Origin: Eremophila alpestris peregrina
Taxonomy: Eukaryota > Chordata > Aves > Passeriformes > Alaudidae
Assembly: GCA_009792885.1 (NCBI GenBank)
Contig: WMCF01000016.1
Coordinates: 13,063,848-13,127,847 of the forward strand
Direction: 5' to 3'
Length of the DNA: 64,000 bases
Shown: in pieces, positions 13,515 through 28,700 of the stretch
Layout of the letters: every line of letters starts with the position of its first letter
Numbering within the stretch: the first letter of the stretch is position 1
Translations under genes and position numbers: made by a program
Notes under the pieces: generated by a model
What the model was told of the DNA's origin: nothing
Seen by the model: only the letters and a program-made list of their open reading frames with translations
Databases searched by the model: none

Positions 13515-16500
13515 ATATCTCACTTGTTATTTTACTGCTACAGCAAGGTGTGTGAGCCAAACTCACAGCCTCACACAGCCTCCCAGAAGGTCCAGCAGCA
13601 AGGACAGCACTGCCCAGAGAGCCCACAGCAAGCACTGCACACTTACCCCCACTTATCTCCTTTGTTAACAACAAGCCCAATCTGAAGTGTTTCATCAAAT
13701 ATTTATAAAACACAACGCTGGCTGCTGGAGAAAAGGTCACTTCTCTAGGCAGAAATCATTGATGTTAGTATATGCTTAAGTTCCTTGTGCTTAAGGCATG
13801 TATTTCTTGATATCATTTATAATTTTGTGCAGAAGAGGGAAATTTCAGATGACAAAGCCACCTCTCTGATCTCCCTGTGCCTTAGGAAGGGGGCTAACAC
13901 ACCTTATCAACAGAGATTTTTCATTTGCTTCTTGTCCTGAAACAAACCTCGTTCTGTAGCACAGAATAAAGATATCAAGTTGTTAACATAAATGATGTTC
14001 AGGAAAAACACCTTTTAAAATGGAAATCGTGATTTAACTGTCTATTTATTATTTTTTTTAGTATCTGGTTATTATGCTTATTTTCCCTTTAATACATTTT
14101 TATTCATATTTGCTCCTTGGTATCACTGCAGTTGAAAATACTGTTTTGTATTTCAGTCCACTAAAGTCCCTCAATACTTTGCAGTGCAAAAAAAAATTCC
14201 CAGCAACTTTATTGGACTCAGAAGCAAAAGAAAAGAAAAGCTTAATTTCAGTGTCATTTACATCCATAATGACTGGTAAATATTGTTAAGTATAAGGAAA
14301 TTTCAGATCTGTTAACTCACAAGGATGTCTTCCAATAAAACCAGAAACTGAACACACTCTGTTCATGGAGGCACAAATTCTTGGCAGAGCTTTGGTGGCT
14401 CTTTCCCTTTTATTGCCCACTTTCCTTAGGTGCTCTTAAATTTCCTGGGAACATCCTTGCCAACAGCTGTGGTCTCACAGCCATTTGCATCTTTCTGGTC
14501 AAAATTCTTAATTCCAGCTTTTTTCTCTCGTGGTTCTCAGAGAGCATCCACAAGAGCAAGAGGGTCCTTGTCCTCAGCTTGGCCTGCACTCCCCTTCACT
14601 CTCACCTAGGCAGACTGGTTTTACCCCCAGTTATCCTCCTGCCTGGAATTTCTAAACTATTTGGAGAGTTTGGGCTTTGTTTTTTAATTTTGTCCTAATT
14701 TTTAAGAACCTCCATCATAGCAATACTTGAATGCAGAAGGAATGTAAGTAGATATTTATATGGTTTAAACAGTCTTGCATCTGTGGCAAATTTTACCCCC
14801 TGAATACCTCTCCCAAGCTGGCCCTACTCATACACACATACACAAGGAAATTTGGTTGCATATCTGCTATTGTAACTGGCATTTACAAGGCACTCATGAA
14901 GTTTTGTGCATTTTACACGAATTTTTTGCAAGCTGAAAAATAAGTGTTCCTTTTCAATGCTAAGAAATGACAAAAGGAGGAGCCTTGACCTTTACACAAA
15001 AGCTGGAAAGTAGCTTGGGAGCACAGCTGTGTGTCCCAGAATGCTGAAGGATGCCTTTAGTATTGTTGTTCTATCTCTGTCTATTGTCAACATCATAAAT
15101 GTTCAGCCTGGCTCCAGAAAACCATATACAGAGCACTTCCTGATGAGTACAGAAGGATTTTTTTTTCCTTGTTGCTATAGGATATTTACACTTCCAGGAA
15201 TGCCTCAATTGGGAGCAGCACTTAAAATATATCAGCAATATTTATTTGACATCTGTCACACACATTTCAGCACAGCCCTTTCCAACAACGTATTCTCATG
15301 AATCATCTACTTAAAATCTACCTCATGTGCCAAAGACATGGTGATAATGGAAACCTGACAGCTTTTTGGATTTGTTGCTCTGATGAAACCAGGCAATATG
15401 CTGAGACAAGTCCAAGCACCTATAGGGAAGGAGATGGAATGATACAGTTGAATTCCATCTGTGTTACAATTACTTGGCTTTTCCTACATAGTACAGTGAA
15501 TTATTCACATTACTTCCCATTCCACACCAGGGTAGTAACTCAGCCACCACTTAAAGATCACCTTAAAAACAGGGGAACATCAATTTTAATCAGGTAGCCT
15601 GAGCTTGCTGCTAGAACCCTAGAGGGCACAGCCATCAGGGAGGCAGATTTAGGTTCAAGAAGATACAGACATATTTAACCTCAGCTTGGAGGCTATCACC
15701 AACTCCCCCCTATCTGAGAAGGACTGAGGTACCCTTAAGTCTTTTGAGAAAGACTTTGTTGCTAAATATGTTTTTCTAGTGAAAAAATCCTTAAAGATTT
15801 TAAGAACTTATAAGTATCTCTGCATTAAGCCAGCCAGCCAAGTCAGTGCTCCAACAGATACCAAGAGGGAATTGAAAGAGGAAAAGAAAAAAAAAAAAAA
15901 AAGAATGATAACACTTAAGTATATTCCCACAACTCCCACCAGCTTGCACCTTAGACATCTTGAACCCAGAGCTGATACATTTGTGCTTCCCCATCCTTCC
16001 TGAATTTCACTTCCACTAATTTGCATAGCCACTTTCTGAATTTGCATAGAATCTACAACACGGTAGAAGGGTTCCACAGCCTAATTCCATGGTGAGAACC
16101 ACAGACAGCTTTGCAGCTCTTCTGTGCCAAAAACCTGAAACTGATTGGAGTTCCTTCTGCAGTGTATGTTATCATGGAACTGCTGCAGCATGTACCAGAC
16201 ACAAATTTTCAATCAGTAATTTGGAGATGATCTCTGCAATGAAAACCTGTTGTACAGAATCTGCCAGGACTCAGCTGGATCAGTGATGCCACAGCTGACC
16301 TGCACATTTAGCACATAACTGGGTCACTGTCCTTGAGATCAGGAACTGCACCTGCCAAGGGAGGGAATACACAATAACCACAGTCTGAAATACAGAGATG
16401 GGCAAGATGCAAACCCTTTCAGCAAAAAGACTGCTGGGAGTAGGATAGTGTGAAAGGTCATTTCAGAGTACATAAGAAAGAGGATATTCATGTTTGTAAC

Positions 16501-19500
16501 GTATATCCAACACCCACAAGTACCTCACATTACATCTAAGTGCTCCCATGAAAGAGCATCTTTACAACAGGCCTGCTCAAATAACACCAAGGGCTGCCAA
16601 TTTTGCCTTCCTGACCATTCTGCAATTTTTCTGTAACTGTTATTCCGCATTACAGCCCACCAGCAGCAGGGTCTTTTACAGACATAATCCTGAAGTTTAG
16701 CATCACTTACAAAAACACATACTTTGCCTTTTAACACTTGTTGAGGGTTTTGTTTGCTTGGGTCTTTTGACAATTTTGATATTGTTTCTCTCATGAACTT
16801 TTCAAGGATGCACTGAGAACATGACAATCAAATTTGGAGCTCTGCAAAATTCTGGCATCCCAAGGAGGGGCAAACCAAAGTCCATTATCTGTAATGACAC
16901 CCTCTGGAAACACATGCTAGACAAGCCATGCTCTGGGAGAATTTCCCATTACTGCATAAAAAATCTGTTTGCTCTTTGGAAAAGCAACAAACTGTCACAA
17001 GGGGTACTTGATTTGTTTCTTGCTAATTTGCTGGAAATCTATTGTAGATTCTGCACTGGCTTTACTGTGTTTGATGCCTAAAACTACCTGATCAATAATG
17101 AATTTGCTTTGCAAAGGAGATTAACTTGCTGGAAAATGTCAGATATGGATAGTCCTTGAGGGCTTGAAAAATCTCCATTTTTCAGAATTCTTTTTCTCAA
17201 GATTTTCACAGAAAGGAACAGCACACACAGAAAAGTGACCTGGGAAAGAACTTGTGGTTTTGACATGAGAATATGTACTAGGTATTAAAAAGAGAGGCAG
17301 AAAGGTAGTTATTTTCTGTTCTCATAATCACCATAATTTTGTATTCATGATGACAGCTTACTGATAATTATGTGTTAGCTATCTCTACATACACACTGAT
17401 ATTTACACTGTCCTTGCATGCCATTTACTGAATGTAGGTTTTACATGACATGGTCACTAAGTTCCAAATAGTCCAATATATTCTGTACCAAAGTCAAATT
17501 GCAGTTCAAAGTGCTGGCAATTGCTGTGAACTAAGCAAATCCCCCAAGGAGAAATTATCTTCCCAATGAAGGGCTAATGTACATAACTTAGACTTTATAT
17601 CTCTTTCATCCCCTTTTATGACAGATATTTTATTTTACTTGTTGTTAATATGAAACACTGAGCATTTTATTCTGCTTATAAACTACTCCACCTTAATTTA
17701 AATACAGGCATTAGGCAGAACTCCTTCAATTCTATATTACAAATGCTGCATGCAACACTAGTAAGAATAATAGCTTAAAAGGCTTCATCTAGTAGGCATA
17801 ATTTATGCCTGTTTTTGTATACTCATCTAATTGCAGTAATCTCTTAACCTTGAAATGCACTTTTTTGTTTTTAATTTTGTATGATTTTCATCTGAAAGGA
17901 TTTAAAAACTCATCCGGGAAATTATTTTACACTAGTCTGGGACCTACCATTTCTTATCCTCAGATAGCTCTGTGTTCTCTGAGGAACTAATGAGCTCATC
18001 ATGTATGGAAAAAATACATACACAAAGCTTGGAATTTTTTTTTACATGAGCCTACATGAAATAACACTTAAGGCTCTTGGGTTCCCTCTTCCTTCCCTGA
18101 ATTGATTTAAGGTGCCTCAAGTCCTTTGGAATGCAGTCAAAGCAGGCTGCTACCACTTTATCTTGGAGGGACACATTATGAAACAATTCCCCTCTTTTCA
18201 TCCATAAACAAATCCCATGGTACCTTCACACAAGTCTGTCTTTCTTTTGTCTCAGATGAGGATTTCACAGTCCCTTATTTAGAGAAGGATCTTCTGACCT
18301 GCCCCTGCCCCCTCAGTCACTCCTGACAGACACACACCATAATAAGAGTGTGAGGTTGAGTTAGCAAATCCTCTGGGGAGCTGGGCAGGAGCAATACACA
18401 CATAAAACACCTGATAAACAGGCACAAATCTGCCCAAGCACCTGGAAAAGGGAATGTCCAAAGAACATTCACTGGGTTTTATTTTAAAAATAGGAAAAGT
18501 AATCAGTATTTGAGGAAGATGCAAAGGATGGAAATGCAGATATACCTACAGCCCAAAAATATATTTTGTGTAGGGTTTTGCACAGAGGAGATCAAATTTT
18601 CTCACAATGAACTAGGTCATTAAAAGGAAAATTTCTTAAGCATTATACATTCTCAATCCCAATTTTGTAAAAAAGTTTGAAAATGTCCAAGAAGTAAAAA
18701 GTTGTCTTCCCAACCACCCTCCCTCTAAAAACATAAAACACTATGAGATGAGACCCTACTGGGAATCAATTTCTAGAAGTACATGGCTACTGAATAAGAA
18801 GAAAAAAAAAACAAAAAAACAAGAAATCATGGATTACACACTTTAAAATCATTAACTAATGAAATGAAGGTCATCACAAATTAAACAATGAAGCTCAAAT
18901 GTACATTAAAAACCAACCATTGCCAAGGCTATGGACCAGACTGTGCAGTATGGAATCTGTGGGATCCAGCTGGCTAGTGCACAAGAAAAACTCCCTCTGC
19001 CTTGGTACTTATCAAGTCAGATGATTCCACAGGAGTGTGAAAGTTCCTTCCGTTTATTTCAAGATACAAAGTGCTGCAGACATATGCTTTCAGAGGCTGC
19101 TGAGACAAAAAACTAACAATTCTCCAAATTTTTTTTTAGGAAATGATGCAGCTATGAAAAGAGTTAACACAACACAGCTCCTGCTTTATATGAGGGAGAT
19201 GGAATCCACTACATTCTTCACCAGCTCTGTAGGAGCAGGCTTCTATGCATTTAATTCTGAGCTTTCAGGACAAACTGAAAAGAGAATTGTTTTAAAAACT
19301 ACAAGAACTCAGAAGAAAAAAAATAATCAAGGAAAATGTTACAGCTCTGGGTATGAAGACACTTGTTACTATGCCAGTGGGACTTTCAAGTGGCTAAGGG
19401 ATATAGGGCTGAATTCTTTTCCCCTATTAGTCCAATGTAATTCCTAATACATGAACACTAAGTGATATCTTGAGAACTAGAGAAGCATTAATATATTCTT

Positions 19501-21105
19501 GACTCAAGTAAATGCTAAGCATTAGTACCTCCCTTAAAAAAGGCAAATGCACTAGGGAGAATGTGATGACAGTGTTAAAGTTAACGACCCGGTGCAATGG
19601 TATTTAAAACAGATTTGGCACCAGCTTAATCACATTAATTGCCACATTGGTCAAAGTGGAGAACAATGAATACATTGTCCCTGGAAGTCCTGAAGCAGCA
19701 TCTTGTCCATTATGTTAAGGATGCAGTGACATTCATGATCTTAAAGTAACTGGAACTTTGAGAGTACTTTGTTTGTCCTGCTACATCAACTAACTATGAA
19801 TTATTAATCTAAGCAGCCTTCAAAGTATTTTTTTCCTGCTCTGTGAAGTGCCTTTAAAAAGGCAATCTGTCTCTTTACTTAATCACAGCAATGCTTGTCA
19901 AAGACTATTACCGGTTTGAGGAGAAAATGGAGAGAAGAGGAGAGAGAATGTCACCTGCTGTTACTGCCCTAAGATGATTGGCACTCAGTTTTAAGTTTGC
20001 ATGCTCTTCCCTTTCCTGAAGGGAAGGAAGGAACTGGATTTGTCAGAAAGCAGCAACAGCAGTAACATTCCCCCAAAAGTAACCTGAGGTCTGCCATGGT
20101 CAGGAGGCTGGGAAGTTGACAGAGCCTTTCTTTCTGTGAAGTTTCAAGGTGATGAAGAGTAGGTGCACTGTGCCCCTGGAGTCTGATACTGCCCACAGCC
20201 ACCTGCACAGTCTGTGCTGGGCTGGGGGGGCTTTTTGCCTACAGTCTCAGTCTAAGTACATCAGTTAATTAGTTGATCCTAAGACATTGCTCCCTCACAA
20301 CTGGCTGGCAATGCATGAGAGTTCCTATCATTCCTCCAACGTCCAGAAACAAAAAATGAGTAGACTAAAGAAAAAAATGCATATATACAGAACTGTCACA
20401 CTGTCTTCTTCACTTCTGTGCAATCAATAGAAAAGACAAGCATGGCAAGAAAGACATGAACTAAGTCAGGATGCTACAAAACACATCATCAGATCTGACT
20501 GGTTAACAACAAAAAAATAAAGATAGGAAAACAGGATGTGTGTTACAAAAATCAGAATTCAGATAACTACTATCACAGACATCAGATATTTCAAATAGGA
20601 TCCTCAGCAAAAGTGAAAGAGAAATAACTGGAATAGGATTTCTCATGATACAATGAATACAGTCAGATTAAAAGGTCCTGTTTTCATTCAAAAATGTCTA
20701 AGGACTATACTCACTAGTGAAACAGATAATACAATTAATCAAATAACCTTTTTATTTAGATAAAGGTTTTCAGGGAAAAAAAAAACAAAACCAAAAACCT
20801 GATTTTCTTTTTTCCTTAGTAGATGGAACTAACATAAAAAATCAAGAGCCTGTATTTGTTCAGATCTCAGAGAGATCAATTTTTTTATAAAAATTTCTTA
20901 GGAAAAGAAAATCAATGTAGTTACCATTCATTTCAAGCTCCTAGATTAAATAATTTTTCCTCTTTCATAAAATAAGTCAAGTTTTTGTGTAGGACTATCT
21001 ACACATTGCTGGAGCAACAAAGCTAAGAAGTCTTCTAACCACATCCAAGGTCATGGAACCAAAGTGAACTATGAGACTTCCAGATTTTTTTCTGCTTACA
21101 CTACC

Positions 21106-21129
21106 TTTTTTTTTTTTTTTTTTTTTTTT
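21106..21129 (-). repeat. T24 homopolymer (A24 on the minus strand)
   Basis: Twenty-four consecutive T. On the minus strand it follows an open stretch as a poly-A tail would, so it could mark the 3' end of an old retroposed transcript. No parent gene is recognised and no flanking direct repeat was found, so a simple mononucleotide repeat is as likely. Confidence 0.75.
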
Positions 21130-24100
21130 GCAAGCATTATCTCTTAAGGGAAAGAATCTGCTGTCAGCAACTGCAATATTTTCTGCTAAGTCATTCCACC
21201 ACCTTGCAAAGACATTTTGAAACATAAAAGTGATTTACAACAATATTTTACAACAAAAAGCTGCACTAGTTAGATGAGAGATGAGCACAGTGTATCAATA
21301 TGCAAAGAATGGGAAAGCTCCTGCAAAAAATTAGCAACAATCTGTAGGAATTTTGCAGAGTCACAGCAGGCCTAGGACCTCAAAGAACCTGATGACTTCA
21401 AATACAATAAATTCTGATAAAGGACTGACCAAGCTTAAGAGGCTCTGTAAAGACTATGCACCAAGATTTATGAATCAGTAAAATTAAACTGGCTTCAGAA
21501 TACAGGTTGTGAAAACTCTTTGTACACAACACATGCAGAAATCTCTTGAGCCTGGAGGGAGACACTTCTGCCTGGTTCTAGCTGGTAAAAGCCACAACAC
21601 TGTTACAGAGAGAGCCACAAAGACGTTTCCTTCCTGGGGGGGTCTTCAGACCCCTGAGGATGATCTGAGTTTTCTCAGCAAGGAGAGAAGTAGCTGCAGC
21701 TCATACATAAAAACCCACTTGCACAAAAAACACTTTTCTCCCTTGTTTCTATATTTAATTGCTTATTTATATACTTCCTCTAATTTCTGCTTATCCCAAC
21801 TATTTTGAACTTACCAGTGGCTGTATAGATGCCATAAAATACTGAAGGAATTAATTGCTGAGATGAGGGTAAGTGCATGATTTTCAGGGTTTTTTCTTAC
21901 TACAGATCACATATTGCAAAAAGGAGATCTACACTTCCCAGCCAGGGCATGGCAGGCTCAGGGAGAGCAGCAAGAGGGAGGGGAAAACAACACAAAACTT
22001 CCAGGTGCATTTTACATGGATGTCCTGAGGTGATTATGGATCCCCACAATAACATTAATTCTAATTCTCTAGGGCAACAATCACAATATAGAATTAAAGT
22101 TCTTTTGTTCTCACAGTTCAGATCCGTTGAGTTTATCCTGAAGCAGTTTTGTTCTCAGTGTACCAGCTGCACAGAGGGAAAGTTTATGTAATGACATGGA
22201 GAGGGCTGCAATCCCTGTTCTGTCCCTTTTAATTCTGGCTTTTCAAATGACATGAGGAACCCAGGTGGAAAGAATTGCTCTGCATGTCTGGCCATGTGGC
22301 AGAAAGGAAAATGTAATTGATTATTCTTATTAGGGGAACTGGTTCTGCCAGAAGTATCAAGTTTATTCAGTTTCATGCTTAAAATGAAATATGCAGTGTA
22401 ATTAAATATTCTGTCTTCATTTTATACGTAGCTTGATCTGACTATAGGTATTTCAATGATAGCAATAATGAAAATTGCAATGTAAACCTAATCAGAAAGT
22501 TAATGGAAAGGGAGTGAAGAATGCTGTGATCAAAAATGTAGATCTTGAAATGCATTCACATCTTGAAGTCTGCACACTGTCCCTGCTTCTGTCTGCAAAA
22601 ATCTTAAGAGTTGCCTCAAGTCCATCAAAAAGAAAGAATGACTAGAAAAAGACTGAGATATTAAGAGATCAAATAATGGCTTCAGAGACCGAAAGGAAGA
22701 AGTTGTCTTCCAGTTTTTCCTTTATGTAAGTTTAATAATAAATTACTCCTCTGTGCTTAATCACTTTGCAGACACATCACTTTCTGGGTAACCAAATGCT
22801 GGATATATTCACCCACTGGGTGTTATCACTGCAGCATTTGTAAATGGACCAGAAACTGCTGAAGCAAAGGTTCAAGGAAGATACAGAACCATATAAGCAA
22901 TTTATCCACTGGGAGAGACCCCCACATTTTGTGCTGTTAATAAAAAAACACTCAGAAGCAATCTCCACATTTGTGTTCCCAAAGGACACATGTTTTCAGT
23001 AGTTTATCAAGACTCTGTGACTTCTATGCAAATTAGGTCACTTACTGTCCAATTATGCCATTTCCATGAAAAAGTATAGATTGCATAAGCTACTATTAAA
23101 TTTTCATTTAAAAAAAAAGAATCATTAGCAGTCAGGTGTCATCTGAAAAAGATTTAGAAAACAGCCATGGGAGGAAAAAAAAGAAATCTCAAAATCAGCG
23201 CATGATGCTGTCAAGCAATGAAACACAGCTTAAATTTGAAGGCAACAGTGTCAGTTTTCCATGCATGGAAAACTACTATCCCACAGTAACAGAAGGAATT
23301 TTAGGCTATTAGTGAAGTTTCTGTGTCTTCAAAACAGCTTTAATTGACAAAAGAAAGCAACCTGACAAAAGACAGCTCATGGTTCCAGAACCTGCATTCT
23401 GCCTCTCAGCATTAAACAAGTGAACTCTGATGGGATCAGTCACATTGCAGCACAAAAGCAAGTGATAGCCAAAACTGCTCTCTATTGATTTTTGTTTTTC
23501 CCAGCTTGCTCTCAGGAGCACGTTTTGAACAGCTTCAAGAGGGGAATCTGGAAACAAGCACTTTCTAAAGTCTATTAGCCTAATAAAGCATTGTAGTCTA
23601 CAGTGAGTTCAATTTTTTTGAAGTTTCTGTCACACCATTTTAGTTGTCATTTCTTTGATTAAGGCGACAGTGATTCGTGTACCTGGCTAACAGCCTGGAA
23701 GAAAGCCTTGTAACATAAAGGATTGTGTTACAGGGTGAAAGTATCAGCCCAGAGAAACAATCTTTACCCTTGCTCTCTCCATAATGACTTAAAATTGTGA
23801 AAGGTTTAAAGGGTGCAGGATGGGTCTTCAAGAGAAGAAAACAGCCAATTAAACACAGAACTTCATCACAACTGTCTCTTGCTTACCCTGCTGCCACACA
23901 CCTGCAGAAGTCCTGCATCACAAACAAAAGCAGTTGCCCCAAGCCCTGTCCTTTGCTCTGGCAGCCACCTGAGCAGCTGGACACCGAGCCCCTGTCCCCT
24001 GCTACCTGTCAGGGAAGGTGTGTGCTGGTCTGGGTCAGCAGCAGATCCCAGCCCACAGGTCTTGGTGCAGGTGGGAAATGCTCAGAAGCACCTTTTCCAC

Positions 24101-25719
24101 CTGAAGCATCACACAGGTGATAGCCAGCATCACTTAGAGAGCTCCAGGAGAGAAATGCTGCCACAGCAGCTGGGCTGCAGTAAATTGGACTGGGGGATAT
24201 CCTTCGTAAGGGAACCAGCCATGAGACCTGTTTGATAAAACCCTTCGGTTTTCATGCCAGTGCCTGACTTCATCCTCACAATGAACTGGTGCTCACCAGT
24301 TCTCTGCAAGACCAGTGGGACAGTGTAGGACAGGGTTATGTTGCCTTAGAAATGAGTTAGGCAAGCACTGCCCAGACAGATTATGAAAACCTCTGTTAAT
24401 CATGGGAGACGTGAAGCTGGAACACAAATGGAGAAAAATTGCAGCCCAGTGATTGCTTCCATTACCCATAGAAAGGCTGCAGATCCACAGCAGAAGGGTA
24501 AGCAGGGGGGCAGCAAGGATGACTGGAAAGTCTCTGAAAGGAGTTCCAGGCATCAAATGCTTTGCTGTAGCTCTTTCCAGCACCTGCTGTCAAACACTTC
24601 AAAGAAAAGCTCAAGAGATACCAGTTGAGATAAATATGAGAATAAGCTACTTAGTCAAACATCTCAGCTTAATTCCTACTGCTTGGAGACTCAGAGGTGA
24701 TTGCTTATATCCCTGACTGGTTTGAAAGCACAAATTTAAACACTATTCTTAGTCCAAAGTATCCAACTCCTTTTGATTCTCACAGATGATTATTTTTTGT
24801 CCAAGAGCAAGAAGACTGAAGGAATCCAATGCCTAAGGAAAAAAATGTCTTTCGTTAAACTCACCTCTACTTCTTCCAAAAAGAAATTTAATTTTGACAG
24901 CAGCCTAGAATGTGAGAATCCTACTATGAAAGCTTAAAATCTACAATGTCTTTTAAATAAATTCCAAAGACTTTTTCAAGAAAAATGGTCTGACTCTGCA
25001 GGTTTTGGTGGGGGGATTTTGTGGGAAGAACAACCTTCTGCATGGAAGTGCTTTTCTGTCAAGAGGCCATAAAGATAGCTGTAACCACCCACTAATTTTC
25101 ATTGTCATCAAATGTTTCTGTTACCAAAGAAAATGGAAAACTTTCCACTGCTTAATCCATTTACATGTTTATATATTTCAGCTCTCTTATTATTTATGTT
25201 TTCAGATACCACCTATCTATTACTGCCTTTGCTTCTAAAAGAAATCAACTCATTCAATTTTCTTCAATACCACTATAACGTCTTAATTTTTGATGCAGTA
25301 ATTAGAATTCAACATATTACTTTGTGGAAGAACCCAACAAGACATTTTATCATGTCATTACTTAGTCTGGCTTGCATTAATTTTCTCTACCACTGAAGCT
25401 CAGCTTCACACTGACTGGATTGCTGGGGAACTTTAATTTTTACCACAGTTATTGATGAATAAAATTAGCACTTCAGAATTCATTACAGGTAGGCTTTTCT
25501 GCTACCTTAGGAACAAAACACATGATAATTCAGTTGCAATTAATTTTCAACGTAAAGAAGTTACTGGAAATTCTTCTGAATTTGTTCCTTCTGAATTTAA
25601 AACCCCAACAGCTAGAGCCTTGTTCAATTTGTCACCTTATTTGCATCACCCTTTCCAATGCAGTAAGTGAAATTCTCAAAATTTATGTTAATCTTGTCAT
25701 ATCCAGTTTCCACTGACAA

Positions 25720-25755
25720 GGAAACTGCTGGCCATTAGGAAATTGCTGGCCATTG
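25720..25755 (+). repeat. 18-bp tandem duplication
   Basis: GGAAACTGCTGGCCATTA is followed directly by GGAAATTGCTGGCCATTG, with two differences between copies. It is a recent small duplication in non-coding DNA. Confidence 0.85.
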
Positions 25756-28700
25756 CAGCTGCAGAGAGGAAAAAACAAGGTTTCATTTGCTGAAATCTGT
25801 TGATTCCAGAACTGCTTATCCCCATGGCAGCTTTGCCAGCTGCCAGTCCTCAGAGTGCACAGCACAGGAACTCTGGAGCTGATCACTCCATGGCCACACT
25901 GCAGGAGAGCTCCAGCTGCTGTGCAATCTCAGCCTTGCTTCATCAGGGGGAATCCACTCCTGGCACAGCAATGGAAGGTTCAAGTGCCCATCAGAAGGCT
26001 TCAAATGCAGACACAAAGCTCCAAACACAGAGCAAAGCAAAAAATTAATCAAGAAGAAACACTTCCACTCAGTCATCAGTGTAAATGCAACCCATGCACA
26101 TCCAGCAGGAAACAGCACTGGGATATCCCTGCTGCACATATTTTCAAGGATATCACATCAGTGAGACCAGAGGATTCCAGTATCTACTTTGTGCTGTAGT
26201 CACCTCAGACACAAAAATAAAGATAAATTACAAACCTTGTTGGAATGCAAGTTTTCCCAGCTTCCTTTCCCACTTTTCACGTAGGCGTTTCCTCAGTCAA
26301 ACAGCCCACACCTCTCCCACCAGGTGGCTGATAAGGATGTTCCAGCTATCTACAGGCAGCTCTACAGTGAGCTAAAGCTTTTTTCCCTCTTTTAACTGTA
26401 TTCACAACCAAGCTATCACCAAAAACGGGCAGTCTAATCTATGCCGAACAATTAAGACAGCTTTTACAGATAACAGAAACACACTCTATGCCCTACCAGG
26501 CTCCAGAGAACACATTCAATGTAAAACCTTTTGAAGAAGACCAGGTTTGCTTAGATATGATAATGTCTGGCATTTAAACCACTCTTCAGAATTCTGAGAT
26601 GCCATTTCCTCCTTCAAATGTTGATCTTTTCCCAGTCTTTAGAGCCTCTCCCTGATTTTCTAGTACCACCATGCTAAACAAATCAATACAAGCAAATTTT
26701 TGTGTGCAGATAAGACCAAAATCACAGCAGAAGACTGACATCAGCTGAACCACATGGTCACCTGCAGCTGATTTACTGCCCTGGTCTGTGGGCTAAATAG
26801 TCTGGCAAAAAAAGGCAGCTTTCACATCTGTCTTAACAAATCCATTTCCCTGGTTAATCATCCCTTTTAATTTCTCAAGATACCACAACAGCAAAATTAC
26901 ATCATTGCTGTTACCAAAGTAATACCTAGGAGGTGGCAGTAACGATGTGAAATCTGTAGGTGTGCTTACAAGCTACTGTAACAAAGAGGATTTTAAAATA
27001 CAGGAACAGTAGTGAAAAAGGATAATCCATAATGTGAACACTTGTTCTTCAAATTTCATTGTATTAAATTTTATTTTTCCTTAGACAGAAAGCCAAGGAA
27101 TTTTAGAGAATTCTGAAACTAAAGAAAGAAAACATGTCAAAGTAGGCACTGTGTGTGTGCTCCCATTCACAATCCTGACTCATCAGGTACATGACAAACC
27201 AAATTCTCAAGCATTAGCAGAAAGCACAATGAGGCAAAGGATATTTGCCTTAAACAAAAACTCTGACAGAGTCTGAGACTGCTTTTGCTTCTCTACCTGA
27301 CAGATGCAAGTATATCCTCAGAAATTACATAAGCAGGAGAGTAAGCAGGGCAGCTCTATTTCAGGCTTTGCCATTAACTTACCACATAGGTTTGAGGACT
27401 TGATTTTCACTTCCAGTTGACCCATGTCATGATCATTATTTTTCCTACCTGCTATATTTCAAAAGGTTGTTATTACATTCATTTATTTCACATTTGCTGC
27501 ATTTATAATTTAAAAAAAACCCCATAGTTCCACTAACAAAATAGGAAGTCAGCAACTACTGAACTTGCTCTTTCTCTGCCAAACATTAAATGCAGCACCA
27601 CTCACTCTGCCTAGAGCAGGGAAGTTCCCTTCTAGACCCTCATACAACTTTAAGTTGTATGACCACCAATTTCATTCTAGTGAAGGGTAAAGTCCTTGTT
27701 GTTAACAAGAATTTTTAACACATACAGACAATTATGGCCGTTATCTAAAGGAATATAAAAGCACAAGGCAGTCCTTTGGCATTCCTCCAGCATGTATGTG
27801 CTTTCAAACTCTTAAGTGTAATGATTTTGAACTAAAGCATCTTCATGTTTGTTATTCAGATCTCAAGAAATTGTACAAACAAACAATTTGCAGATAAATT
27901 CTCCTAGTAGAAGTTCTAGTCTCTGTTCCAGCCAGGGCAAAAAATGTTTACAGCATTATGTGCTTATGCACTTGACCTGATTTAATGCCAGGATCAGAGC
28001 TGCTGATTTGGCAAAGTGTATCTTCCAGTTGAAATCTGCACAAGATATATAAACGTATTGTGGGCTCTCAGTTGAAGATATCTCTATCTGGAGCACCAAA
28101 GAATAAAAAAATTAGGTCTAAAATCAATTATTTAAAAGTTGAAGCTACTTGAACAGGTAAATTCTATTTAAAATTCTATTAAATCAACACAATTTGGTCC
28201 CAAGAAGTGAGTATCAGCTTTTCCACAAATAGCATTTAAATGTATTTAAATTTTTCTTACAAACACAGTTAAAAAAATAGAATCCTGTGAAATATCTGCT
28301 GAGTGTTACATTTATATTGCAATAAACATTCTATGTTTGAAATGCGGGATTTAGAAGACCTTCTCATTCTAAGACATACAGTATTAATTTTGTGTGCATA
28401 AAACAAATACTACATAACAATCAGCTCTTTTATGAATAATTCAATTCCAAATTAAGTTTTGAATGCTTCCATTTTAATTGTGTGCTGGTGCAACATGATA
28501 ATCACTATGTGAAATAACTACAGGCCAGCAAGGAAAAAAAAGTGCCTTTTCTATTTCTGCTATTAAATGTGATCAGTATATTGCAGCTCCTTTTCAGGTC
28601 AAGGCCAAGTTTCCCCTTTCTAGCTTCCAATTCAGAATTATTTTCTCTCAAAAAGTCTGTAGTTGCACACAGCATAAATTTTAGAGTACAAGCACTGTTC

